From Paenibacillus sp. yr247 (GTDB taxonomy: Bacteria; Bacillota; Bacilli; Paenibacillales; NBRC-103111): a DNA stretch of 64,000 nt. A model generated the notes under the pieces. It ran no database searches, was not told where the DNA came from, and saw only the letters and a list, made by a program, of their open reading frames with translations. The stretch spans positions 806,001 through 870,000 of the forward strand of contig NZ_FNIF01000001.1 of assembly GCF_900103825.1 (NCBI RefSeq), read 5' to 3'. Positions 24,388-33,296 of this stretch are shown here, piece after piece. Made by a program: the position numbers and the translations under genes. Every line of letters starts with the position of its first letter. Position 1 is the stretch's first letter.

Positions 24388-25316
24388 TGAAAAAGAGAAT
24401 ACCAACTGACAGTTTTGCCTTGTTGTAGTCTCCAAAACACCAGCAACATCTACTGCTGTCAGTGCAAGCAAATCGCCTTCGACGGAACCTCTCAAGAAAC
24501 TCAAAATCCAGTTGAAGTGGGTGCCGCAAGTACAATTTGCCGGGATTTATGCGGCTAAGGAAAGGGGCTTTTACAAGGATGAAGGCATTGAAGTCGAAAT
24601 TGTGCCAGGCGGACCGGATGTGATCATCGAGCAGCAGGTTGTGAATGGCGCGGTGGATATCGGCGTATCGAGCTTTGACTCCTTGTTAGTCAACCGTGAC
24701 AATGAATTACCGCTCGTTTCTTTAGCGCAAGTGACGCAGAAAAGCTCCTATCGTTTACTCTCCAAAAATCGACGGGCATCGATTCGCCAGCCAAAATGAA
24801 GGACAAAAAGGTCGGGGCATGGATGGGGAGCCAGCAGTTCCAAGTGCTTGCTTTTATGGAGAAGAACGGGCTGGATCCGAAGAAAGATATTCAATTGGTG
24901 AAACAAGGCTTCATGATGGATCAATTCTTTGGAGATCAATTGGATGTGGCGACAGCGACCATTTATAAACGAGTACTACGTCGTGCTTGAAAATGGTGTA
25001 AAAGAGACGGATTTGAATGTGTTTAATTTTGATGATGCCGGTGTTGCGATGCTGGAGGATTCGCTCATTGCTAAGAAGGACTGGGTCGACAAGAACCATA
25101 ATCTCGCGGTTAAAGCCGTAAGAGCCACCATGAAGGGCTGGGTATACGCAATTGAGCATCAGGATGAAGCCGGAAGGATTTTCAAATGAGCAGGTGGGTT
25201 CATTCGTAGATGAATCTACGAAACGGAACGCAGACATCGCGCTTAAAATTGGCTTGATCAAAAAACAGGCCGATCTGGCGGCGGCTATCGATAAGACGAT
25301 TTTAACAGCCAAATGA
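24388..25316 (+). pseudogene. Substrate-binding protein (NMT1/THI5-like), multiply frameshifted
   Basis: Begins at TTG 24388 behind TAGGAGAGG. Fragments in several frames line up to one protein: LKIQLKWVPQVQFAGIYAA, GVSSFDSLLVNRDNELP, KKVGAWMGSQQFQVLAFMEK, VLENGVKETDLNVFNFDDAG and DLAAAIDKTILTAK. Breaks lie near 24440, 24770, 24970 and 25185. This is a type-2 periplasmic-binding fold of the SsuA/ThiY group. Position upstream of pyrimidine-degradation genes suggests that the lost importer carried a pyrimidine or related ring. Confidence 0.8.
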
Positions 25317-25394
25317 AGTAACGGAATAAAGTGGATCGTGGATAAGCGTCGTCTGCGATCCTTCTTTACACCATCAGGAGAGGGGGAGCTGCTT

Positions 25395-26768
25395 ATGAGT
25401 ACTAAAGAGGTGAGTGATCTGGTGACAAAAGAGGAGCTGCTCGAGAAAGATCGCAAATATGTATGGCATCATATGTCCGCACATAACGATAATCCGATGA
25501 TCATTGCGTCTGGTGAGGGCAGTTGGGTAATGGATGTGGACGGCAATCGTTACTTAGATGGGATGTCCGGATTATGGTGCGTCAATGTAGGTCACGGGCG
25601 AAAAGAAATTGCGGAAGCTGCCGCTGCGCAAATGATGAAAATCGCTTATGCGACGTTGGTCCAATCCCATGTTCCTGCAATTGAGCTAGCTGCAAAAATA
25701 AATGAGTGGCTGGATGGCGAGTATCGGATCTTTTATTCCAACTCAGGGTCGGATGCAAATGAAGTGGCTTTCAAAATTGCTAGGCAGTACCATCATCAGA
25801 ACGGAAAGCCTACGAAGCATAAGTTCATCTCGCGGCACCGTGCTTATCATGGGAATTCAATGGGGGCCTTAGGTGCAACAGGGCAAGCACAGCGTAAGCT
25901 GAAATATGAACCGCTTGGTGTTGGGTTCCAACATGTGCCGCCGCCTTATTGCTATCGCTGTCCGTTTGGTCAGACGAAGGGAGAGTGCAGCTTTCAATGC
26001 GCCAAAGCTATCGAGGACGCCATCGTCTGGGAGGGAGCGGATTCGGTTGCCGGTGTGATTTTGGAGCCTGTGATTACGGGGGGCGGGATGATTGTTCCGC
26101 CGGACGAGTATTTACCAATAGTGCGCAGCATATGTGATAAATATGATGTTCTGCTCATTGTAGATGAAGTGATCTGTGGATTCGGTCGATCTGGCGAGAA
26201 GTTCGGTCATCTGAATTATGGGGTGAGACCGGACATCGTGACGATGGCCAAAGGTATGACCAGTGCATACTCACCCCTTTCTGCAACCGCAGTTTCGGCT
26301 GAATTATATGAATCGTTCAAGGATAAAGAGGCGACCAGTCATTTAAGGCATATTAACACGTTTGGCGGTAATCCAGTTTCTTGCGTCGTTGCTTTGAAGA
26401 ATATTGAGATTTTGGAAAAGGAGAGTCTGGTGGCGCGCTCTGCGCATATCGGGAACGTTTTTAGAGACCGTCTGGAATCACTGCTTGAGCATCCGAATGT
26501 TGGCGATATTCGTATATTTGGTTCTGCAATGGGTATTGAGCTCGTTGAAGATCAGAAGTCGAAACTCCCTGCCACAGCCGACCGTGTGATGAAGATCATT
26601 GCAGGCTGCAAGCAGAAAGGGCTGCTCTTAGGGAAGAATGGAGATACGGTCCCTGGGTACGCGAACATTCTTACGTTAAGTCCGCCGTTATCTTCGACGG
26701 ATGAGGATATTGCTTTTATCGTGGACACCTTACTTGACGTGTTTGAAGCCAATCATGAGAAAGGATGA
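25395..26768 (+). CDS. Class III (omega) aminotransferase, candidate beta-alanine aminotransferase
   Basis: 457 residues, PLP-dependent fold type I. PLP features: NSGSDANEVAFK, the HRAYHGNS loop, VDEVICGFGRSG and the Schiff-base Lys in TMAKGMTS, with the TFGGNPVSC loop. Located at the head of the intact pyrimidine-degradation genes, it most probably moves the amino group of beta-alanine to pyruvate or 2-oxoglutarate, giving malonate semialdehyde. A cysteine-rich insert (YCYRCPFGQTKGECSFQC) could bind a metal and is notable. ATG 25395 after AGAGGGGGAG is used as the start. The next gene starts six bases after the stop. Confidence 0.82.
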   Translation: MSTKEVSDLVTKEELLEKDRKYVWHHMSAHNDNPMIIASGEGSWVMDVDGNRYLDGMSGLWCVNVGHGRKEIAEAAAAQMMKIAYATLVQSHVPAIELAAKINEWLDGEYRIFYSNSGSDANEVAFKIARQYHHQNGKPTKHKFISRHRAYHGNSMGALGATGQAQRKLKYEPLGVGFQHVPPPYCYRCPFGQTKGECSFQCAKAIEDAIVWEGADSVAGVILEPVITGGGMIVPPDEYLPIVRSICDKYDVLLIVDEVICGFGRSGEKFGHLNYGVRPDIVTMAKGMTSAYSPLSATAVSAELYESFKDKEATSHLRHINTFGGNPVSCVVALKNIEILEKESLVARSAHIGNVFRDRLESLLEHPNVGDIRIFGSAMGIELVEDQKSKLPATADRVMKIIAGCKQKGLLLGKNGDTVPGYANILTLSPPLSSTDEDIAFIVDTLLDVFEANHEKG

Positions 26769-26774
26769 AGTGAC

Positions 26775-28046
26775 TTGTCTACGACACCTCAAATACAAAT
26801 TAATGCTTCACGACTGCATGGGCGAATTCAGGAACTCGCTCAAATCGGGAAAATCGGGGAAACGGGCGTTTGCAGGCTTGCGTTGTCCAAAGAAGATCGT
26901 GAAGGCGTGGAGCTAGTGAAAAAGTGGATGGAAGAAGCAGGGATGGAGGCTTCGATCGATCCCTTCGCCAACCTCGTAGGAGTAAGGCGGGGGAGCAATC
27001 CAGATGCTCCTGTCTTAATGCTCGGATCACATGTTGATTCGCAGCCTTATGGCGGTCGATTTGATGGTGCAATAGGCGTTCTTGGTGCGATTGAGGCGGT
27101 TCAAACGCTAGTGGAGGAAGGGATTACACCCGAATGCAATATTGAAGTTATGGCTTTCTCTGATGAAGAAGGCTGTCGCTTCAACAAAGGATTGTTCGGC
27201 GTCCGAGGCATGACAGGAAAGCTTGAAGAAAATGAGTTAGACCGTATGGATAAAAATGGCATCACTCGCAGAGAAGCTTTACTGCAGTTCGGCTGCGACC
27301 CTGCTGACTTCGAGGGCTATGTGTTTAAAGAAGGCCGTATTGGCACTTTTTTGGAGCTGCACATTGAGCAAGGTCCTGTCCTCGAGTCGCTTGATGCTCC
27401 GATCGGAATCGTTACAGGCATCTCGGGTCCATTATGGCTCACGGTCGAGATGACCGGCTTTGCGGGCCACGCCGGTTCGGTGCCGATGTCCATGCGCCAT
27501 GATGCGCTTCTTGGCTGCGCCAAAATCATCGTGGCACTGAATGAGCTTGTGCAGCAGGAGCCTGGTGCTCCAACCGTCGGAACGGTGGGCTCCCTTTCGG
27601 TATTCCCAGACTCCCGCAATATCATACCGGAGAAGGTATCCTTTACCATCGATTTGCGTGACATCGATTTATTGCGTCGCAACGCACTCGAAGCGGAGTT
27701 ATTAAGTGTCATCGAGAACGTGTCACGCGAACATGGTCTAACCTATACGATCCGTGAGGATACGAACAGTGAACCCCGCTACTGCGCCAATTGGATCAAA
27801 GCTACCCTGCATGAAGAAGCGGAAATGATGGGTTTGACCCCACCTGAGCTCATGAGCGGACCCTTCCATGATTCGCTAACCATGTCCTATGTGTGTGATT
27901 ATGGAATGATTTTTGTCCGATGTCTGGAAGGCATTAGCCACAATCCCAAAGAGTATGCCAGTCCTGAGGATATCACGCTGGGCACGGAGCTTTTATACCG
28001 CACTGCACGCCGGATTGCAACGGAAAGGGGAGGCTTCCAACCATGA
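26775..28046 (+). CDS. M20-family N-carbamoyl amidohydrolase (allantoate amidohydrolase/beta-ureidopropionase type)
   Basis: 423 residues. Zinc-dependent amidase/carbamoylase of the HyuC/AllC/PydC-like group. Metal ligands appear in LGSHVDSQPYGGRFDG, FSDEEGCRF and LELHIEQGP, with the C-terminal His in EGISHNPKEY and the dimerisation-domain residues around GFAGHAGSVPM. In this operon it probably hydrolyses N-carbamoyl-beta-alanine to beta-alanine, CO2 and ammonia. Starts with TTG at 26775 behind AAAGGATGA. Its last four bases overlap the start of the nitrilase-type gene, so the two are translated together. Confidence 0.85.
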   Translation: MSTTPQIQINASRLHGRIQELAQIGKIGETGVCRLALSKEDREGVELVKKWMEEAGMEASIDPFANLVGVRRGSNPDAPVLMLGSHVDSQPYGGRFDGAIGVLGAIEAVQTLVEEGITPECNIEVMAFSDEEGCRFNKGLFGVRGMTGKLEENELDRMDKNGITRREALLQFGCDPADFEGYVFKEGRIGTFLELHIEQGPVLESLDAPIGIVTGISGPLWLTVEMTGFAGHAGSVPMSMRHDALLGCAKIIVALNELVQQEPGAPTVGTVGSLSVFPDSRNIIPEKVSFTIDLRDIDLLRRNALEAELLSVIENVSREHGLTYTIREDTNSEPRYCANWIKATLHEEAEMMGLTPPELMSGPFHDSLTMSYVCDYGMIFVRCLEGISHNPKEYASPEDITLGTELLYRTARRIATERGGFQP

Positions 28047-28924
28047 GTAAGGTGAAAATCGGTCTCATACAAGCATCGAATGATGTGCATGGAGATGAAG
28101 CCGTGGCCCAGCACAAAGAACAAGCAATTCAAAAGCATATCGCCTTGGTTCGCAAAGCGGCTCTGCAGGGTGCACAGATCATTTCTTTGCAAGAAATTTT
28201 CTATGGTCCTTATTTTTGCTCAGAGCAAACAACAAAATGGTACGATGCGGCAGAGGAGATTCCGAATGGTCCGACAACCCGACTTTTTCAGGAAATTGCG
28301 AAGGAGCTCGGTGTTGTCATTGTACTTCCCATTTATGAAAAAGAAGGCATTGCTACGTATTACAACACAGCAGCTGTGATTGATGCAGATGGTGCCTATT
28401 TGGGTAAATATCGTAAGCATCACATTCCGCAAGTGGCGGCGGGTGGCGGTTCTTGTGGGTTCTGGGAGAAGTATTATTTTAAACCTGGTAATTTGGGATA
28501 TCCCGTTTTTGATACGGCGTTTGCAAAGGTTGGCGTTTACATCTGCTATGATCGACATTTCCCCGAAGGCGCAAGGGCGCTGGGTTTGGGTGGCGCGGAG
28601 ATTGTGTTTAATCCATCTGCTACAGTAGCGGGGACATCGGAATATCTCTGGAAGCTGGAACAGCCGGCACATGCCGTAGCGAACGGTTATTATGTCGGGG
28701 CCATTAATCGTGTGGGGATAGAAGCTCCGTGGAACATGGGCGAGTTTTATGGTCAATCCTATTTAGTTGATCCTCGCGGATCGATCGTTGCTATCGGAAG
28801 TAGGGACCAGGATGAAGTGGTCATGGGTGAAATGGATAAAGAATTGATCCGTGAAGTGCGCAATGTTTGGCAATTTTATCGTGATCGCAGGCCTGAAACC
28901 TATGATCAAATCATCAGCTTATAA
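28043..28924 (+). CDS. Nitrilase-superfamily amidohydrolase, candidate beta-ureidopropionase
   Basis: 293 residues. Catalytic Glu in SLQEIFYGPY, Lys in GKYRKHHIPQ and Cys in VYICYDRHFPEGARALG. The FYGPYFCSE and NRVG motifs are those of the eukaryotic-type N-carbamoyl-beta-alanine and N-carbamoylputrescine amidohydrolases. It overlaps the M20 amidohydrolase gene (ATGA-type overlap, 28043-28046), so two unrelated enzymes that could do the same step are made from one coupled message. One may instead act on another carbamoyl or amide substrate, for example from a thymine or hydantoin branch. Confidence 0.85.
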   Translation: MSKVKIGLIQASNDVHGDEAVAQHKEQAIQKHIALVRKAALQGAQIISLQEIFYGPYFCSEQTTKWYDAAEEIPNGPTTRLFQEIAKELGVVIVLPIYEKEGIATYYNTAAVIDADGAYLGKYRKHHIPQVAAGGGSCGFWEKYYFKPGNLGYPVFDTAFAKVGVYICYDRHFPEGARALGLGGAEIVFNPSATVAGTSEYLWKLEQPAHAVANGYYVGAINRVGIEAPWNMGEFYGQSYLVDPRGSIVAIGSRDQDEVVMGEMDKELIREVRNVWQFYRDRRPETYDQIISL

Positions 28925-28942
28925 GCGTGGAGGTGGAGGAAG

Positions 28943-30301
28943 ATGGGGACAGCATTTATTTCTTTAACAGATTTGAAGCGAAATTTCGCCGAGGTCAAAT
29001 CCGGCATGAAGCCAAAAGAAGCGACTGAAGAATCGAACCGTTGTTTGTTTTGTTATGACGCTCCTTGCATTCGCGCATGTCCGACCGGGATCGATATTCC
29101 TTCCTTTATCAAAAAAATTGCTTCCGGCAATCTCAAAGGCTCTTCACGCACGATTATGGAGGCGAACCCGGTTGGAGCAAGTTGTTCAAGGGTGTGTCCA
29201 ACCGAGGAACTCTGTGAAGGGGCTTGTGTACTCAATCATTCGTCCAAGCCTATCCTGATTGGTCAATTACAGCGCTATGCAACAGATTGGGCCATCAAGA
29301 ATGAACAAATATTGTTCAAGGCTGGGACTAATAATGGGAAGTCAGCTGCTGTCATTGGGAGCGGGCCTGCAGGACTATCGGCAGCTAGGGAGCTTGCCCG
29401 CTTCGGGTTCAAGGTGACGGTCTTTGAGGCAAAGGAACAGGCTGGCGGATTAGATACATATGGGATCGTATCATTTCGATTGCCGCAGGAGATTTCACTG
29501 TGGGAAGTTGAACAGGTACGGCAGTTAGGAGTCGAGTTCCGCATGAACACGAGAGTCGGTGCAGATATTAGCGCAGCCGAGCTGCTCCGTGACTTTGATG
29601 CTATTGTGCTGGCAGTCGGAATGTCGAAGGTCTCGATGCTCGGGATTGAAGGCGAGGGCTTAACAGGTGTATATGATGCGATCGAGTTTGTTGAGTCCAC
29701 AAAATTAGAGCTGGATACAGATCTCATTGGAAAGCGTGTAGCTGTAATCGGAGCGGGCAATACAGCCATTGATGCGGCTACCTGCTCGGTGCGGCTTGGA
29801 GCTGAGAAGGTGCAAATTGTGTATCGTCGTACGCAGGAAGAGATGACGGCGTATGATTTTGAATTTGATTTCGCCAAGAAGGATGGCGTGGAGTTCAAGT
29901 GGCTCACCGCTCCAAAACGGATCATTGGAGATGAGAGTGGAAATGTCGTGGCTATAGAATGCCTGCAGATGGAGCTTGTAGATGTCGAGGCTGGACGCAA
30001 ACGTTCAGTTCCAATTGAAGGTTCCGAATTCGTTATCCATGTAGACGCCGTTATCAAGGCGATTGGCCAAACGCGACATGTTTCCCTCATTGAACAATTC
30101 CAACTTGCACATACGCGAGGAACGGTTACGGTGAATCCGGAAACGGGTCAAACGTCGAACCCTAAAGTGTTTGCAGCAGGTGATGTGATATTCGGAGAAG
30201 GCCAGGGAGAAGCGATGGTAGTATCGGCGGCTCAGCAAGGGAAGCAGACGGCTTATGCCATTTATAATCAATTGGTGAGAGAACAGAATGAGTCTGCATA
30301 A
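28943..30301 (+). CDS. preT: Dihydropyrimidine dehydrogenase small subunit PreT-like
   Basis: 452 residues. N-terminal Fe-S domain with CLFCYDAPCIRACPTGIDIP and CSRVCPTEELCEGAC, then an FAD-binding GSGPAGLSAARELARFGF motif and an NAD(P)-binding GAGNTAIDAATCSVRLGA motif, as in the N-terminal half of mammalian DPD and E. coli PreT. It passes electrons between NAD(P)H and PreA for reduction of uracil and thymine. GAGGTGGAGGAAG precedes ATG 28943, 18 bases after the nitrilase stop. The gap to preA holds a GTTCAA/TTGAAC dyad. Confidence 0.88.
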   Translation: MGTAFISLTDLKRNFAEVKSGMKPKEATEESNRCLFCYDAPCIRACPTGIDIPSFIKKIASGNLKGSSRTIMEANPVGASCSRVCPTEELCEGACVLNHSSKPILIGQLQRYATDWAIKNEQILFKAGTNNGKSAAVIGSGPAGLSAARELARFGFKVTVFEAKEQAGGLDTYGIVSFRLPQEISLWEVEQVRQLGVEFRMNTRVGADISAAELLRDFDAIVLAVGMSKVSMLGIEGEGLTGVYDAIEFVESTKLELDTDLIGKRVAVIGAGNTAIDAATCSVRLGAEKVQIVYRRTQEEMTAYDFEFDFAKKDGVEFKWLTAPKRIIGDESGNVVAIECLQMELVDVEAGRKRSVPIEGSEFVIHVDAVIKAIGQTRHVSLIEQFQLAHTRGTVTVNPETGQTSNPKVFAAGDVIFGEGQGEAMVVSAAQQGKQTAYAIYNQLVREQNESA

Positions 30302-30347
30302 TATAGGTTAAGTTCAACTTATTTAAATTGAACTGGAGGGATTCGGC

Positions 30348-31643
30348 ATGGCTGATTTACGCATAAATCTAGCAGGAATTGCATCACCTAACCCTTTCTG
30401 GTTGGCATCGGCTCCACCGACAAACACAGGCTACCAAGTTCAACGCGCGTTTGAAGCCGGGTGGGGCGGGGCTGTTTGGAAAACACTTGGCGATCCAATT
30501 ATTAATACGTCATCTCGCTTTGCAGCTATTCATTTCAACGGACAACGCGTTGCGGGCTTTAATAATATTGAGCTCATTACGGACCGACCGCTCGAAGTCA
30601 ATCTCAAAGAGATAAATGAGACGAAGAAGCGATTTCCGAATCACGCGATTGTTGTTTCCCTTATGGTTGAGCCGAAACGGGAAAAGTGGCACGAAATAGT
30701 GAAAAAGGTCGAAGCTGTCGGAGTAGACGGTCTGGAGCTGAACTTTGGCTGTCCGCACGGGATGGCTGAGCGCGGGATGGGCGCTGCTTCAGGGCAGCAG
30801 CCGGATCTCGTGGAGGAACAGACGATGTGGGTGAAGGAAGCGGCAACGACACCGGTCATTGTAAAGTTGACGCCAAACATTACTGATATTACAAGCACCG
30901 CTAAGGCTGCGGTTCGAGGCGGAGCGGATGCGATTTCATTGATCAATACGATCAACTCGTTAGCTGGTGTAGATATCGACTCTTGGAAATCGATCCCTCA
31001 TGTTGGGGGCAAGGGTTCTCACGGCGGATATTGCGGACCAGCTGTGAAGCCGATTGCGCTTCATATGGTTGCGGATTGTGCGCGGAATCCAGAGGTTGGC
31101 GTCCCGATTTCCGGCATTGGCGGCATTTCCAACTGGCGTGACGCGGTGGAGTTTATGCTGATGGGCGCAACAGGCGTTCAAGTGTGCACCGCAGCGATGC
31201 ATCATGGTTTCCGCATTGTGGAGGACATGATCGATGGCTTGAATAACTATTTGGATGAAAAAGGGCTCGCGAGCGTCGCAGATTTGGTCGGTAAAACCGT
31301 TCCTCGCTACTCCGATTGGGGAAACCTGGATTTGAATTATGCGGTCGTGGCACGAATTGACACAGAGACCTGTATCAACTGTAACAAATGCCATATTGCT
31401 TGCGAAGATACTGCGCATCAATGTATTGATATGTTAACCGGAGAAAGTGGTCAGTCCTATTTACAAGTACGTGAAGAAGATTGCGTGGGGTGTAACCTAT
31501 GCGCGATTGTTTGTCCCGTGGAAGGCGCGATCTCGATGATTGAGGTTAATGGAACAGAAGCTCCAATGACTTGGAACGAGAGGCAGGAGGCTGTCGCCAA
31601 ACTGTCAGAGGGTAAAGATTCCACGAAGAAGGAGGCAGTATAA
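30348..31643 (+). CDS. preA: Dihydropyrimidine dehydrogenase catalytic subunit PreA-like
   Basis: 431 residues. FMN-binding dihydroorotate-dehydrogenase-like barrel (about 1-310; FGCPHGMAERGMG, KLTPNITDI, GIGGISNWRDA) followed by a C-terminal ferredoxin domain with CINCNKCHIAC and CVGCNLCAIVCP. With PreT it reduces uracil/thymine to dihydro forms. In the active-site loop, where mammalian DPD reads LACGQ with its general-acid Cys, this protein reads AASGQ, so Ser may be the acid, as in class 2 dihydroorotate dehydrogenases. GGAGGG precedes ATG 30348. The next gene starts two bases after the stop. Confidence 0.88.
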   Translation: MADLRINLAGIASPNPFWLASAPPTNTGYQVQRAFEAGWGGAVWKTLGDPIINTSSRFAAIHFNGQRVAGFNNIELITDRPLEVNLKEINETKKRFPNHAIVVSLMVEPKREKWHEIVKKVEAVGVDGLELNFGCPHGMAERGMGAASGQQPDLVEEQTMWVKEAATTPVIVKLTPNITDITSTAKAAVRGGADAISLINTINSLAGVDIDSWKSIPHVGGKGSHGGYCGPAVKPIALHMVADCARNPEVGVPISGIGGISNWRDAVEFMLMGATGVQVCTAAMHHGFRIVEDMIDGLNNYLDEKGLASVADLVGKTVPRYSDWGNLDLNYAVVARIDTETCINCNKCHIACEDTAHQCIDMLTGESGQSYLQVREEDCVGCNLCAIVCPVEGAISMIEVNGTEAPMTWNERQEAVAKLSEGKDSTKKEAV

Positions 31644-31645
31644 CA

Positions 31646-33088
31646 ATGGCCAAACTCATTAAAAACGGTACGGTCGTGACGGCTGTAGACCAGTATCAAG
31701 CGGACGTCCTCATAGAAAACGGGATCATTACGCAAATTGGGCTGAATCTCGCCAAGGAGGGGGCAGAAATGATAGACGCTGAGGGTCACTATGTATTCCC
31801 AGGTGGAATTGATCCTCACACCCATCTTGATATGCCATTTGGCGGCACAGTCACAGCTGACGATTTCGAGACAGGTACGAGGGCGGCTGCTTTCGGAGGG
31901 ACGACGACGGTTATTGATTTTTGTTTGACGAACAAAGGGATTCCTCTTAGTCAGTCCGTTCAAACTTGGCACAAAAAAGCTGCTGGCAAAGCCGCCATCG
32001 ATTACGGTTTTCACTTAATGATTGCAGAAATCAACGATGAGGTGTTGGCAGAGCTGCCAAGAATGATTCACGATGAGGGGATCACCTCACTCAAGGTGTT
32101 TATGGCTTACAAAAATGTGTTTCAGGCCGACGATGGAACATTGTACCGTACTTTACTAGAGGCGAAGCGTCATGGAGCTCTTGTTATGGTTCACGCGGAG
32201 AACGGCGATGTGATTGAGTACTTGATCAAAGAAGCGCTCGAAGCTGGGAATACGGAGCCGATCTACCATGCACTAACGCGCCCATCTTTGATTGAAGGCG
32301 AAGCGACGGGGCGTGCGGCCAAGCTTACCGCGTTGGCAGGATCTCAGCTCTATGTGGTTCATGTGACCTGTGAAGAAGCAGTTAAGCAGATTACCGACGC
32401 GCGGAATCAGGGAGTTGATATTTGGGGGGAAACGTGCCCTCAGTATTTGATGTTGGATGAGTCCTATTTGGAGAAACCGAATTTCGAAGGGGCGAAATAT
32501 GTGTGGTCACCTCCGCTTCGACCGCAATTTCACCAAGAGGTGTTGTGGACTGCTTTGAAAAATGGCCAGCTTCAGACGCTTGGCTCCGATCACTGCTCCT
32601 TTAACTTCAAAGGACAAAAGGACTTGGGATTAGGTGATTTTAGCAAAATTCCGAATGGTGGGCCTTGTATTGAGGATCGGTTCTCAATTCTATATTCGGA
32701 AGGCGTAGTGAAAGGAAGGATTACCTTGAATCAGTTCGTAGATATTGTGTCTACGCGAGTTGCTAAGCTGTTTGGTTTGTTTCCAAAAAAGGGGACGATC
32801 GCTGTAGGATGCGATGCGGATATTGTGATTTTTGATCCGAATGTGACACGTGTGCTCTCCTCAGAAACCCACCATATGAATGTGGATTACAACCCATTTG
32901 AAGGGCTTGAGATCACTGGGGAGCCTGTTACTGTACTGTCTCGAGGTGAATATGTGATCCAGGATAAACAATTCGTGGGCACGCCGGGTGCCGGACAATT
33001 TGTAAAGCGGAAGACTTATAATTCAGCATCACTTGAGGTAAAGCTGATGAAGCAAGCCGTTATTAACGGGGGGGCCACACATGTCTGA
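31646..33088 (+). CDS. hydA: Dihydropyrimidinase
   Basis: 480 residues, binuclear-zinc amidohydrolase barrel. Metal ligands: HTH in GGIDPHTHLDMP, the carbamylated Lys in SLKVFMAYK, His in VHAENG and VVHVTCEE, Asp in GSDHCSF. It opens dihydrouracil or dihydrothymine (or hydantoins) to N-carbamoyl-beta-amino acids. This length and the GGTTTVIDFC, ETCPQYL motifs match HydA/PydB. It follows preA after two bases and overlaps the next ORF by eight bases, so coupled translation of the whole cluster is likely. Confidence 0.92.
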   Translation: MAKLIKNGTVVTAVDQYQADVLIENGIITQIGLNLAKEGAEMIDAEGHYVFPGGIDPHTHLDMPFGGTVTADDFETGTRAAAFGGTTTVIDFCLTNKGIPLSQSVQTWHKKAAGKAAIDYGFHLMIAEINDEVLAELPRMIHDEGITSLKVFMAYKNVFQADDGTLYRTLLEAKRHGALVMVHAENGDVIEYLIKEALEAGNTEPIYHALTRPSLIEGEATGRAAKLTALAGSQLYVVHVTCEEAVKQITDARNQGVDIWGETCPQYLMLDESYLEKPNFEGAKYVWSPPLRPQFHQEVLWTALKNGQLQTLGSDHCSFNFKGQKDLGLGDFSKIPNGGPCIEDRFSILYSEGVVKGRITLNQFVDIVSTRVAKLFGLFPKKGTIAVGCDADIVIFDPNVTRVLSSETHHMNVDYNPFEGLEITGEPVTVLSRGEYVIQDKQFVGTPGAGQFVKRKTYNSASLEVKLMKQAVINGGATHV

Positions 33089-33296
33089 ATATGAACAATT
33101 TAAGCTTGAGAAGCAAAAGCTGGACGACTTTGTGGCTCAGAAATTCAAAATCGTCGGTGTGAAGGAAGATCTGAACGGTGCTTGGCTCGATCTCGAACAC
33201 CCCGGCGGTGAAACGGCCAATCTGCATCTCATAACGGCAAATGCAAGGAAGTATTATGTCGCTTTGCTCATTGCTCAAGGTCAAGGGCAGGTTTAA
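33081..33296 (+). CDS. Small protein at the end of the pyrimidine-degradation operon, 71 aa
   Basis: Overlaps the end of hydA by eight bases and has GGGGGG upstream, so it is placed for coupled translation. An N-terminal charged helix (YEQFKLEKQKLDDFVAQKF) leads into a beta-rich end (GAWLDLEHPGGETANLHL). Family not recognised. It might be an accessory or assembly factor, but nothing in the sequence proves a role. Its stop shares bases with the stop of the pucR remnant on the other strand. Confidence 0.6.
   Translation: MSEYEQFKLEKQKLDDFVAQKFKIVGVKEDLNGAWLDLEHPGGETANLHLITANARKYYVALLIAQGQGQV

Noticed and set aside
29275-30090. 271-codon open frame on the minus strand opposite preT
   Set aside because: Serine/threonine-rich antisense shadow of a strongly conserved coding frame, with no ribosome site and no recognisable motif.
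31457-32014. 185-codon minus-strand frame spanning the preA/hydA junction
   Set aside because: Antisense to two well-supported genes and without motifs.
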